A stretch of 64,000 nt of DNA from positions 1 to 64,000 of the forward strand of contig CATXSD010000001.1 in the NCBI GenBank assembly GCA_958402075.1, read 5' to 3'. The DNA comes from Mediterranea massiliensis. Lineage in GTDB: Bacteria; Bacteroidota; Bacteroidia; Bacteroidales; Bacteroidaceae. Below are positions 33,273 through 41,958 of the stretch, piece after piece (position 1 is the first letter of the stretch; each line of letters opens with the position of its first letter). Below the pieces are notes generated by a model. The model worked only from the letters and a program-made list of their open reading frames with translations, searched no databases and was not told the DNA's origin. The position numbers were made by a program, and so were the translations under genes.

Positions 33273-34592
33273 TTATCTTTTTTCATACAGTGAATACACA
33301 ATCGGTTTGCGGAGCGACAGCCACGCCGGCAGAAGGGCCGACAGAAGGTTCAGTGCCAGGCAGAGCAGGAAGGCGATGACAAAGACGGCAGGCGCGAAAA
33401 GCATCTCGCCCGACACGTAGACGTTGGCATCCTGCGGGGCTGCTACCGCCCATTCGTCAAGCAGCGTGAAGATCCATTCACGGCCCAGGTAGACACTCGT
33501 CCAAGCCAGTACCAGTCCCAGCAAACCGCCCGCCAAGGTCAGGAAGAAGTTCTCCCACATCACTTGCGAGAGCAGCATGCTCCGCCCAGCACCGAACGAC
33601 TTGCGCACGCCCATCTCGGCCAGACGGCTCTCCATGCGGCTGGCAATGAGGCCGCTCAGGTTGAGGGCAGGCACCAGCAGGAGCACCAGCACCACCACAA
33701 CCAGATAGCCCACCGTTTTCCAGAGATTGAAGCCGGTATTCGACGGATGGTTCTGAAAGACGCTGAGCCAGTGCGAAGTGGGCTGATTCCACAACTCCAT
33801 CTCCCACTTCCCCTTGTTTTGCAGGTTCAGCCGCCTCGTCACGTCCTTGATTTCCGCCCGCAGGGCATCGGCCTGCGCCGCATCCTTCACAAGGAAAGTA
33901 ACATGATATTGCCCGCAATACGGAAACATATCGGTGCTGGGGCTCTTATAATTCGGAAGGGTTGAATAGGGCAGATAGACCTGCGCATACGATTCCGTGG
34001 TGAGATAGCTGGCACCGCGCACCACGCCGCACACCCGATAGTTCACATACTCCAGCGAGAACGAACGCCCCACGACTCCCTCCACGGTGCCGAACAGGCG
34101 GCGGGCCAAGTCGTCGGAGATGACGGCCGTATGGATGCCGCTCTCCAGGTCGGAATCGGTAAACGGATGCCCCTCCAGGAAGCGGAGCGGATAAATGCGG
34201 AAGAAAGCGGGGTCCACCAGCTTCAATGCCGGACGGAAATCACCGCTACGGTCGGCAGGCTGGATATAGCAGGTTTCCGATGTGTAGCTGTCCAACCGGG
34301 CCGACACGGCCACGACGTTTTTCAGCGGATACACCCAGTCCTGAAGAGCTTGATAGGACAAGCCGGACTGCCACGTCGACTTCTGTTCCTCCGAATGGAA
34401 ACTGGCACTGGTGAGGTACAAGGTGTTTGCCCGGTTCTCCTCGGGATATACAGGTGCCAGCTTCACGTAATAAACCAGCGCCATCACAACCGTCATGGCA
34501 ATGGCCAGCCCCGTGCCGGCAATGTAGAGCGTACTGAACAGGCGGTTCTGCCTGAACAACGCAAGGGCTTGTTTGAAATAGGTCTTTAGCAT
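33273..34592 (-). CDS. FtsX/MacB-type ABC permease, A type (pair 3)
   Basis: A 439-residue permease starting MLKTYFKQALALFRQNRLFS. The first about 35 residues are the same as in the pair-2 A type, and about 95 bases of DNA are identical there. Helix 1 at about 20-43 (TLYIAGTGLAIAMTVVMALV). The A-type signatures PALNLSGLIASRMESRLAEM and GVRKSFGAGRSMLLSQ precede the last helices. The tail PAWLSLRKPIVYSLYEKR is also shared with pair 2. A recent tandem duplication or gene conversion is likely. Confidence 0.88.
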   Translation of the reverse strand: MLKTYFKQALALFRQNRLFSTLYIAGTGLAIAMTVVMALVYYVKLAPVYPEENRANTLYLTSASFHSEEQKSTWQSGLSYQALQDWVYPLKNVVAVSARLDSYTSETCYIQPADRSGDFRPALKLVDPAFFRIYPLRFLEGHPFTDSDLESGIHTAVISDDLARRLFGTVEGVVGRSFSLEYVNYRVCGVVRGASYLTTESYAQVYLPYSTLPNYKSPSTDMFPYCGQYHVTFLVKDAAQADALRAEIKDVTRRLNLQNKGKWEMELWNQPTSHWLSVFQNHPSNTGFNLWKTVGYLVVVVLVLLLVPALNLSGLIASRMESRLAEMGVRKSFGAGRSMLLSQVMWENFFLTLAGGLLGLVLAWTSVYLGREWIFTLLDEWAVAAPQDANVYVSGEMLFAPAVFVIAFLLCLALNLLSALLPAWLSLRKPIVYSLYEKR

Positions 34593-34640
34593 ACGTATTC
34601 TTTTATTATAAATGTCAAATCGTCAACTTGTCTACCCAAC

Positions 34641-35936
34641 TCACTCGTCCCTCAGCGCCTCGGTCGGCGGGATGCTGCTGATGCGGCGGGCCGGGATGTA
34701 AATACCTACCAGCACCACGGTCAGCAACACGAGGTAGACGATGAGCGACACGATGCAGAAATGCTGTCCGAAGTTCTGCACCCAGTAAGAGCCGGTGGTT
34801 TCCATGCCCGTCTGTCCCTTGGCCAGCCCTTCACTGACTGCATACTGGAAATAGAGGAAGCAGCCTATCAGAGTAGAAGCGGTGGTCAGCACGACCCCTT
34901 CGCCCAACAGGAAACGGACAATGCTTCCCGGCGTGGCGCCGTAGGACAGCATGACGCCCACCTCCTCGCGGCGGGTGCGTGTCTGCACCCAGAAGGTTCC
35001 GGCCACGCCCAGGCAAAGATTGACGAGGAAAAACACCGCCATCGCCACGTTGCGCTGATACAGCGTTGTCGTTCCCGCATACTCGCGTCGGGCTATCAGT
35101 TGCCGGTAGGGCTCCACCTTCTGCGCATACAGATTGCCCGCACGCAGTTCGCGCACCATCCACGGGTGAAAGCGGTGCAGAAAGCGCTCCATGCCGACAC
35201 CCTTTTCCAGCCGGACCAATATCTTGACATCGTTGGGGAAATAATTCAGGTCGACGGTACGCATCGGGACAAAAGCCACCGGTATGGGTTGCCAGTCGCT
35301 ATACATGCGGAAAGTGGCTGTCGCGCCTACTACGTCCGTGTACAGCGTGTCCTGGTTGCGGGGTATCCAGAAACGGCGCCCCTGAGGATTGTCCGTATGG
35401 AAGAAAGTTTCCAGCGTATTCTCCGTCAGTACCAGATCGCCGTCCTTATAAGGATAATCGGAAAGCTCTGCCGGCGTCAGTCCCTGGGCCGGACGGAAGC
35501 CATAGGTTTCGAAGAACTGCGTATGGGGCAGGAACTCGATGTAGCGCATGTGGCAGACGGTGGTGTCGCCAGCCGGCATCCGGGTCATGGTTCCCTGCCC
35601 TTGCGAGTTGGGATACAGCCAGCCTAACAGAGGAGTGGCATGCTCCACTTCGGGATAGTTGCGCACCCGCTGCACGAGGTTGTCGTAGGCCTGCATCAGC
35701 GAGGCCGAGTCGGTGGCCTGCCCGTCGTAGCCGGGCGCATTGGGGCGGTACATGTTCAGCGACACCAGGCAGAGGCGGTCGGCATCATAGCCCAAGGGAA
35801 TCATCCGGTCGTGCGTCACGACTATCACCGGGTCGAATATCGCCCACGACACGATGCACACAACAATCAGCTCGGCCAGCAGCCAGCCGTTGCGGCGGCG
35901 ACGGGACCATAAGGTTTTAAGAATGAGTTTAAACAT
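34641..35936 (-). CDS. FtsX/MacB-type ABC permease, B type (pair 2)
   Basis: A 431-residue permease starting MFKLILKTLWSRRRRNGWLL. It is the closest relative of the pair-3 B type: GYDADRLCLVSLNMYRPNAP and TDSASLMQAYDNLVQ parallel that protein. Helices 2-4 follow MAVFFLVNLCLGVAGTFW, with VMLSYGATPGSIVR. The tail is RRISSIPPTEALRDE. It follows its A partner by five bases. Confidence 0.88.
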   Translation of the reverse strand: MFKLILKTLWSRRRRNGWLLAELIVVCIVSWAIFDPVIVVTHDRMIPLGYDADRLCLVSLNMYRPNAPGYDGQATDSASLMQAYDNLVQRVRNYPEVEHATPLLGWLYPNSQGQGTMTRMPAGDTTVCHMRYIEFLPHTQFFETYGFRPAQGLTPAELSDYPYKDGDLVLTENTLETFFHTDNPQGRRFWIPRNQDTLYTDVVGATATFRMYSDWQPIPVAFVPMRTVDLNYFPNDVKILVRLEKGVGMERFLHRFHPWMVRELRAGNLYAQKVEPYRQLIARREYAGTTTLYQRNVAMAVFFLVNLCLGVAGTFWVQTRTRREEVGVMLSYGATPGSIVRFLLGEGVVLTTASTLIGCFLYFQYAVSEGLAKGQTGMETTGSYWVQNFGQHFCIVSLIVYLVLLTVVLVGIYIPARRISSIPPTEALRDE

Positions 35937-35941
35937 GATTC

Positions 35942-37264
35942 TTATCTTTTCTCATAAAGTGAATATACAATCGGGTTGCGTAGGGACAGCCATGCCGGCA
36001 GGAGGGCCGAAAGCGTGTTCAGCACCAGGCAGAACAGCAGGGTTATCAGGAAAACAGCAGGCGCAAACAGCATTTCGCCCGAGACGTAGACATCGGTCCC
36101 GTCGGGTACCAGCCACGCATAGCGGTCGAACACGCGGAACACCCACTCCCTGCAGCCGTACAAGGCAATCCAGGCTGCCACCAGCCCCAATACTCCACCG
36201 GCCAGGGTCAGCAGGAAATTTTCCCACAACACTTGCGAGAGCAGCCTGTTCCGCCCGCCTCCAAAAGCCTTGCGGATGCCCATCTCGGGCAGGCGGCTCT
36301 CCATGCGGCTGGCTATCAGGCCGCTCAGGTTCAGGGCGGGCACCAGCAACAAAGCCAGCAGGATGAACAACAGATAGCGGACGGCCCTCCACCAGTCGCC
36401 CCCTCCTCCACCGACCGACGTCATCAGAGACGCATGCAGATGGGAAACCGGATCGTCACCGATGTTCATCTTCAGCCCGTCGGCCTGGTGCAGCAGATTC
36501 TGCTTCCGCACAATTTCGTGAACTTCGTCGCACAGAGCCTCACCCTGTTTTCCGTCTTCTACCCATACCGTCACCTGGAAGGGACCGCAATAAGGCACTT
36601 CGGGATAGGCGGCATCGCGGTATCCCTCCATCGTGCTATAAGGTACATACAGGTCGGCATACGAGCGGTTTGTCAGATAACTGGCCCCGCGGACCACCCC
36701 GCAAACCTGATAGGCTTCGTAATCCAGCAGGAACTGACGACCGATGACTCCCTGCTCTCCGCCGAACAGACGACGGGCCAGCTTGTCGGTAATCACCGCC
36801 TTGCAGATGCCGCTCTCCAGATCGGCCTGCGTAAAAGGCTGCCCCTCGAAAAAGCGGAAGGCATAGATACGGAAATAAGCCGGATCGGTTTCTACAATCT
36901 GCACCGCAAAATCACCGCTACGGTCGGAAGGCTGGATGTACTTCACCGCCCCGAAGGTGGAAGCACTCACCTCACGGGCGTTCTTCAACGGATAGAACCA
37001 TTCCTGCAACGCCCTGTACGAATAAGCATAGCTCCACGACTGGAAACGCCCGTCCTTGTTCCGCTCGAAAGACGTCCCCGACAGGTAATACGTGTTTCCA
37101 CGGTTCATCTCGGGATAGACAGGCGCCAGCTTCACATAGTAAACTACCGCCACAATCACCGTCATGGCAATGGCCAGCCCCGTGCCGGCAATGTAGAGCG
37201 TACTGAACAGGCGGTTCTGCCTGAACAACGCAAGGGCTTGTTTGAAATAGGTCTTCAGCATCAT
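35942..37264 (-). CDS. FtsX/MacB-type ABC permease, A type (pair 2)
   Basis: A 440-residue permease, with ATGs at 37264 and 37261 (MMLKTYFKQALALFRQNRLF). Helix 1 at about 21-44, periplasmic region with a glycine-rich stretch SVGGGGGDWW near 275, then PALNLSGLIASRMESRLPEM and GIRKAFGGGRNRLLSQ. The tail is NPIVYSLYEKR. Near-identical N-terminal DNA with pair 3. Array B is directly upstream in the operon. Confidence 0.88.
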   Translation of the reverse strand: MMLKTYFKQALALFRQNRLFSTLYIAGTGLAIAMTVIVAVVYYVKLAPVYPEMNRGNTYYLSGTSFERNKDGRFQSWSYAYSYRALQEWFYPLKNAREVSASTFGAVKYIQPSDRSGDFAVQIVETDPAYFRIYAFRFFEGQPFTQADLESGICKAVITDKLARRLFGGEQGVIGRQFLLDYEAYQVCGVVRGASYLTNRSYADLYVPYSTMEGYRDAAYPEVPYCGPFQVTVWVEDGKQGEALCDEVHEIVRKQNLLHQADGLKMNIGDDPVSHLHASLMTSVGGGGGDWWRAVRYLLFILLALLLVPALNLSGLIASRMESRLPEMGIRKAFGGGRNRLLSQVLWENFLLTLAGGVLGLVAAWIALYGCREWVFRVFDRYAWLVPDGTDVYVSGEMLFAPAVFLITLLFCLVLNTLSALLPAWLSLRNPIVYSLYEKR

Positions 37265-37303
37265 AACAAATCTATCTAACTATATATGGATAAAGCATAT
37301 AGC

Positions 37304-37453
37304 ACTTTATTTTCTGTTGATACCCAATAAAGTGATACTTCAGTCTCATTAAAGCGATACTTTAACGCCTTTAAAGCACTGCTTTAATACCAGTAAAGCG
37401 ATGCTTTAACACTGATAAAGCGACGCTTTAAAATCAGCAAAGCAAAATAAAGT
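37304..37453. repeat. Array B: six 22-bp palindromic units with inverted outer arms
   Basis: Units begin with TAAAG (the last with CAAAG) at 37328, 37350, 37372, 37394, 37416 and 37438, an exact 22-bp period. The typical unit is TAAAG-cgata-CTTTA plus a 7-base linker. Outer arms ACTTTATTTT (37304-37313) and AAAATAAAGT (37444-37453) are inverse copies. The array begins 28 bases past the stop of the pair-1 B permease on the reverse strand. It has the same layout as array A but unrelated sequence. Confidence 0.92.
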
Positions 37454-37481
37454 ATCAAATCACTGACCGTCAGCCGGTTAT

Positions 37482-38792
37482 TTATTCTTCTCTCAATGCC
37501 TCCACCGGCAGCGTACGGGCCGCACGGCGTACAGGGATATACGTCCCGACCAGCGCTATCAGCATCAGAATAATGTAACTGAGTGCCAGCACCACGGTGA
37601 AGTGGAAACCGAAACGGTTTTGCCCGTAGGCGGGATTGGGCACGAACTTGTCATTCATCTCTACCGTGTACAGGCCGTTGGCGTGTGCATGATAGAACAG
37701 GAAGGGGATGACCAGCACGAAGGCTATCGTCAGCAACAGCCAGGCCTCGAGGAGGAACTGCCGCACGATGCACCCTTGCGAAGCGCCCATGCTGCGCATC
37801 ACTCCAATCTCGCCGCGACGGGCGTTGCTGCGTATCCAGAAGGTGCCCACCATGCCCAGGAAGATGCAGAGCAGGGCGAAACCCGTCAGGGCGTATTGCA
37901 GGCGGAGCTTGTTGGTGACACCGCTCTTCATGGCATAGGCCTCGCTCAGCTCCGAAAACTCCTTCAGGCTGTCGAAGTAGAAGTTGCCGACGGAGAGCTG
38001 CGGCGCCACTTCCTGCTGGAAACGCTGCTTGAAGGCCGACACGTCCACACCCGGCTTCAGACGGATGACAAAATTGTACCACCACGGCATATACTGGCTT
38101 CCATACATTTCGCTGTACATGGTGACAATGAGCGGATAGGGCTGCTCGTAGTCGCGGTGCTTGAAGTCACGGAATACGCCCGCTACCTCCAAAGCGTCCT
38201 CGCCCTGGTAGACTTTCTTCCCTACGGCATCGGCCGTACCAAACAGGCGCTGAGCCAACCGTTCGGAGATGAATGCCTTGTCTTCCACCTGTTCAGGCAC
38301 CTGGATGTCACCGCCTGTACGGGCATCCTTCATGCCATAGGTATGAAGCATATTGCTGCCATCGGTTGCCACAAAACTATAAGCCTGGGCATGTACGAAA
38401 CCTTCCCTTTTGTGCAAAGAGGCGGTATCGGCAAAGACTCCCGTACCGCTCCACGAGTTGCTACAAGGGAAACTTTGATTGCCGGAGATGGTCCAGCACT
38501 CCACCTCGGGCTGCTCGCGCACGATGCGGGCAATGCGCGTGTAGGCCACCAGATTCATCGAATCGGAAGCCATGTCGGGGTCGAAGTTGCCGTTCGTCTC
38601 GTCGTACATGCCGATGTTTATCACGTAAAGCCCTTCGGGATTGTATCCCCGGTCAATGGCACGATTGGCGGTCAATACATAGATAGGGTCGATAACGGTC
38701 CAAAGAAAGAAACTGACGACCAGCAGTTCCAGGAATATCCAGGCGTTCTGACGACGCTGGTTCCATAGTTGGTGTAAGATGGTTTGAAGCAT
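37482..38792 (-). CDS. FtsX/MacB-type ABC permease, B type (pair 1)
   Basis: A 436-residue permease starting MLQTILHQLWNQRRQNAWIF. Helix 1 at about 19-41, periplasmic domain to about 290, then GFALLCIFLGMVGTFWIRS and IGVMRSMGASQGCIVRQ. The tail is RRAARTLPVEALREE. It shares the WNQRR-NAW start with the pair-6 B type, suggesting these two belong together in the family tree. It is six bases after its A partner. Confidence 0.88.
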   Translation of the reverse strand: MLQTILHQLWNQRRQNAWIFLELLVVSFFLWTVIDPIYVLTANRAIDRGYNPEGLYVINIGMYDETNGNFDPDMASDSMNLVAYTRIARIVREQPEVECWTISGNQSFPCSNSWSGTGVFADTASLHKREGFVHAQAYSFVATDGSNMLHTYGMKDARTGGDIQVPEQVEDKAFISERLAQRLFGTADAVGKKVYQGEDALEVAGVFRDFKHRDYEQPYPLIVTMYSEMYGSQYMPWWYNFVIRLKPGVDVSAFKQRFQQEVAPQLSVGNFYFDSLKEFSELSEAYAMKSGVTNKLRLQYALTGFALLCIFLGMVGTFWIRSNARRGEIGVMRSMGASQGCIVRQFLLEAWLLLTIAFVLVIPFLFYHAHANGLYTVEMNDKFVPNPAYGQNRFGFHFTVVLALSYIILMLIALVGTYIPVRRAARTLPVEALREE

Positions 38793-38798
38793 AGCATT

Positions 38799-40103
38799 TT
38801 ATCTTTTCGTATTCAACGATTCCATAATCGGGTGGCGCATTGCCCCCAGTGCAGGCACAAGGGCCGACACCACATTGAGCACCACGCACACGGCCAGCGC
38901 GCAGCCGAACACGGCGGGATTGAACAGCATCTCGGGCGTGAGCGACGTGGAGAGCGAAGTGTCGTAGATGTTCTTGTCGAACAGCGTCAGAATCCAGTCG
39001 CTGGCCGTCAGCACAATCAGGTAGGAGAACAACAGGCCTGCCAGACCGCCCAGCAACGTGAGCAACAGGTTCTCGCAGAGCACCTGCTCCAGCAGGCGGC
39101 GGCGCGTAGCCCCATAGGCCTTACGAATGCCCAGCTCGGCAATGCGGCTGTCCATGCGCGAGGAAATCATGCCGCTCAGGTTCAAGGCAGGGATGAAGAG
39201 CAGGGCCAGCAGGATGTAGAGGAAATCCTTGACCAGTTCCATCGTGTCGGGTGCCTTCTCTACATCCTGGCGGAATGTACTGAGCCAGTAAGGATCGGGC
39301 TGCCCCATCAGGTCGTATTCATAGTCCTTGTCCTGCAAGGTATAGCGTCGGAACACATCCTGCACCTCGCTGCGTACCGTTTCGAGATTCTCCGCATCGT
39401 CTACCAGCAAAGAGGCATACACATTGCCCAGCAAACCGAACCGATCCAGTTCTTTGGAGATATACTGCGCATTGAGCAAGGGCAGCCACAGGTCGCCTGC
39501 CGTCTCGGGCGTAGCATTGGAAACATCCCGCACCACGCCGCACACGCGGTAGTCGCGTCCGTTAAAGGCGAAGTGCCGGCCCTCCACTCCCTCGGTGGCG
39601 GCAAACAACCGCTTGGCCAGCGACTCACCGATGACAGCCACTTGCGCCTTGGCCTCCACATCTTCCTGCGTGAATGGCTGGCCGTCAACAAAACGGAAGG
39701 AAAAGACTTTCCAGAAAGCGCCGTTGGCAAAACGGGGAGTAACCTTGAAGGGCTTTACGTCTGCGGCAGACACCTGATAATCTCCCCAAAAATCAATTAT
39801 ACTGCCCGCCACCTGCTCCACATGAGGCAGTCCCGGCAGCATCTGGTCCACCACATAATAGGCCACGCCACCGTTGATGGTCCAGCTCTCGGGCTTTCCC
39901 TTCGGGTAGCGCTTTATCGGCTTCAGCACCAGCGTGCGGTCGCGGTTATACTCGGGATAGACGGGGCCGAACTTGACATAGAAGATGATGAACAACGTCA
40001 TCACCAGCGCGATGGACAGGCCCGTACCCACCACGTAGATGCCTGTAAAGAGGCGGTTCTGCCGCATCAGGGTCCAGGCTTGTTTGAAATAATTCTTCAG
40101 CAT
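38799..40103 (-). CDS. FtsX/MacB-type ABC permease, A type (pair 1)
   Basis: A 434-residue permease starting MLKNYFKQAWTLMRQNRLFT. Helix 1 at about 20-43 (GIYVVGTGLSIALVMTLFII), periplasmic domain, then PALNLSGMISSRMDSRIAEL and GIRKAYGATRRRLLEQ. The tail is HPIMESLNTKR. It is the first permease after the MacA-like adaptor, separated by the second CACCACAG repeat. Confidence 0.88.
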   Translation of the reverse strand: MLKNYFKQAWTLMRQNRLFTGIYVVGTGLSIALVMTLFIIFYVKFGPVYPEYNRDRTLVLKPIKRYPKGKPESWTINGGVAYYVVDQMLPGLPHVEQVAGSIIDFWGDYQVSAADVKPFKVTPRFANGAFWKVFSFRFVDGQPFTQEDVEAKAQVAVIGESLAKRLFAATEGVEGRHFAFNGRDYRVCGVVRDVSNATPETAGDLWLPLLNAQYISKELDRFGLLGNVYASLLVDDAENLETVRSEVQDVFRRYTLQDKDYEYDLMGQPDPYWLSTFRQDVEKAPDTMELVKDFLYILLALLFIPALNLSGMISSRMDSRIAELGIRKAYGATRRRLLEQVLCENLLLTLLGGLAGLLFSYLIVLTASDWILTLFDKNIYDTSLSTSLTPEMLFNPAVFGCALAVCVVLNVVSALVPALGAMRHPIMESLNTKR

Positions 40104-40122
40104 AGCTATTTCTTGTTTGTTT

Positions 40123-40316
40123 CACCACAGAGAGGGCGCAGAGTTTTTATTGAGTTCACCACAGATTACACAGATTGGCACAGATTGTGTGATTATCTGT
40201 GATTTCTTGGTTCACCTCAAATTATACAGACTATACAAATACGTTGCGCGAATCTGTGATAATCTGTGTAATCCGTGGTGCATCATGCACATATTTCCTC
40301 TGTGTACTCTGTAGTG
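40123..40316. repeat. Nested CACCACAG palindrome, copy 2
   Basis: Outer arms CACCACAGAGAGGGCGCAGAG (40123) and CTCTGTGTACTCTGTAGTG (40298-40316) enclose inner arms CACCACAGATTACACAGAT (40157-40175) and ATCTGTGTAATCCGTGGTG (40262-40280). The centre is AT-rich with TATACAGACTATACAAATA. It fills the gap between the adaptor gene and permease pair 1. Confidence 0.88.
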
Positions 40317-40324
40317 AGCAATTC

Positions 40325-41575
40325 TCATTTCTTCAGTTTCAGCTTGTTCTTATTCTTATATTGGCTCATGTCGCTTACGACTACCTGGTCACCAGGTTTG
40401 AGGCCCGAAACCACTTCGACGTACTCGAAGTTGGAGTCGCCCAACTGCACCTTGCGCTTCACAAGCTGGCCTTCGCCGTCGCGCACAAAGAGTTCGTACT
40501 CGCCACGGCCCACGTAGTAACTGGCATTGGCCAGCCGCATCACGTCTTCCTTGACGGAATTCATCACATAGACATCGGTCTTCAGGCCCGAACGCAGGCG
40601 GCGGTTGCTGTCGTCCTCCAGCTGCACGGTGAAGGAGATGACACCGTTCTTCGAAAGCGGGGTGACGCTGCTCACCTGCCCTTCCAGCTTCTCGCTGCCT
40701 ATCTTCACGATGGCCCGTCCGCCGGCCGCCACGCGGTCGCCGTAGGTATCGGCTATCTCGCCCTCCACCTTGAAGTGGCTCAGGTCGCTGATGACGGCAA
40801 TCTGCGTGCCCTCACCCACCTGCACACCTATCTGATTGTTGATATAGGTAAGGATGGCCTTGCGGGGCGAGCGCACCTGTGCGTCGTCCAGCGTACGCTT
40901 GGTCTCGGCCAGACTCTTGCGGAAGATGCTCAGGTCGAGTTCCTGCACCTTGTATTCGGCAGCCAGCACCTCCTGCTCGTTCTCATACTGCTGGCGGAGC
41001 TGTTCCAGTTCCAGCTGGGCCACGTTGACGCTCAGTTCGGCCTGACGAACCTTGTCGGTCGTACCCGAGCCGAGGCTGTCCAGATACTGCTCGTTGCGCA
41101 GCTCCACCTTCATGCGGTTCAGCTTCATTTCGGACACCTTGATCTGCATGGCCAGGTCCTTCAGTTTGGTTTCGTTGTTCACCTTCAACTGCTGGAGCTT
41201 ATAGGTACGCATCTGCTCTTCGTCGAGCTGCTTCTTGTATTCGGTCTCGGCACTCTGCAGGTCCAGTTTTAGGATGGGGGTACCTACGTCCACACTGTCG
41301 CCCCCCTTCTTGTACACCTCAAGGATGCGGGTATTGATGGGCGAATTGATGATTTCCTCGAATGCCGGCACCACCTTGCCCGAAGCACTGACACTGACCT
41401 CAATCGTTCCCTGATCGACCTGCGAGAAGACAAGGTCCTTTTCTTTCACTCCCGTCCGCATCAGCGAGATGAGGACACTGATGACCACGATACCCGAAGC
41501 GGCTATGATGCCGTAACGGATCCACTTCTTGTTGCGCTCCTTGCGGCGCACCTCTTTCGGAATTTCTCTATCCAT
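40325..41575 (-). CDS. MacA/HlyD-type periplasmic adaptor (membrane fusion protein)
   Basis: A 416-residue adaptor anchored by one helix (about 25-43, IIAASGIVVISVLISLM). The mature domain has the barrel-sandwich start VDQGTIEVSVSASGKVVPAF near 55 and NSPINTRILEVYKKGGDSV near 80, a long coiled coil (about 105-215) and AQVRSPRKAILTYINNQIGV near 225 closing the lipoyl hairpin. The end is VVSGLKPGDQVVVSD. It heads the permease array from a sigma-54 promoter. MacA-type adaptors connect MacB permeases to a TolC channel, and the nearest TolC gene is divergent at 41959. Confidence 0.9.
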   Translation of the reverse strand: MDREIPKEVRRKERNKKWIRYGIIAASGIVVISVLISLMRTGVKEKDLVFSQVDQGTIEVSVSASGKVVPAFEEIINSPINTRILEVYKKGGDSVDVGTPILKLDLQSAETEYKKQLDEEQMRTYKLQQLKVNNETKLKDLAMQIKVSEMKLNRMKVELRNEQYLDSLGSGTTDKVRQAELSVNVAQLELEQLRQQYENEQEVLAAEYKVQELDLSIFRKSLAETKRTLDDAQVRSPRKAILTYINNQIGVQVGEGTQIAVISDLSHFKVEGEIADTYGDRVAAGGRAIVKIGSEKLEGQVSSVTPLSKNGVISFTVQLEDDSNRRLRSGLKTDVYVMNSVKEDVMRLANASYYVGRGEYELFVRDGEGQLVKRKVQLGDSNFEYVEVVSGLKPGDQVVVSDMSQYKNKNKLKLKK

Positions 41576-41672
41576 AGATATCTGTTCTTAATGTTTATAT
41601 TTTCTTCACTTCTTCGCCCGCCGCATCTCCGTGCTGAAAACGGACACCCGAACGAACTTCACCTTATCTATA

Positions 41673-41688
41673 TGCGAAATCCGTGCCA
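41673..41688 (-). promoter_or_regulatory. Sigma-54 promoter before the adaptor gene
   Basis: TGGCACG-GATT-TCGCA on the reverse strand matches RpoN TGGCACG-N4-TTGCA with one change. It lies about 100 bp upstream of the adaptor ATG and would drive the whole array. Confidence 0.65.
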
Positions 41689-41731
41689 AAAATGCAAATC
41701 GTTTATAATCAATGAAAAGAGCAAAACAAAG

Positions 41732-41751
41732 AGTGTCCGATATCGGACACT
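41732..41751. promoter_or_regulatory. Perfect 20-bp palindrome, probable enhancer-binding-protein site
   Basis: AGTGTCCGATATCGGACACT is a perfect palindrome 44 bp upstream of the -24 element of sigma-54 promoter 1. Additional CCGGACACATCCGG lies at 41773-41786. No sigma-54 activator gene is in the window. Confidence 0.7.
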
Positions 41752-41928
41752 GTGTACATTTTCGGATAATCGAAGCCGGACACATCCGGCAAAGGAATGC
41801 TACAGAAAGCACGTTTCCAGTCCTTCATTTCCCCTTCTCACAGAGAAAATACAGGAAAATATGAACAAAAGCGAAAAAGTGAACATCAGTCGAAGAAATG
41901 TAGACAGCACCATTCCGCAACAACCCTC

Positions 41929-41936
41929 TATCTTTG
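41929..41936 (+). promoter_or_regulatory. -7 box for the TolC-HlyD-MFS operon
   Basis: TATCTTTG, an exact TAnnTTTG match 22 bp before the ATG. No standard -33 TTTG. It is divergent from the sigma-54 promoter of the adaptor gene. The intergenic region 41576-41958 otherwise holds only the sites listed. Confidence 0.5.
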
Positions 41937-41958
41937 CGGCAAATAACAAAAGAAAGCT

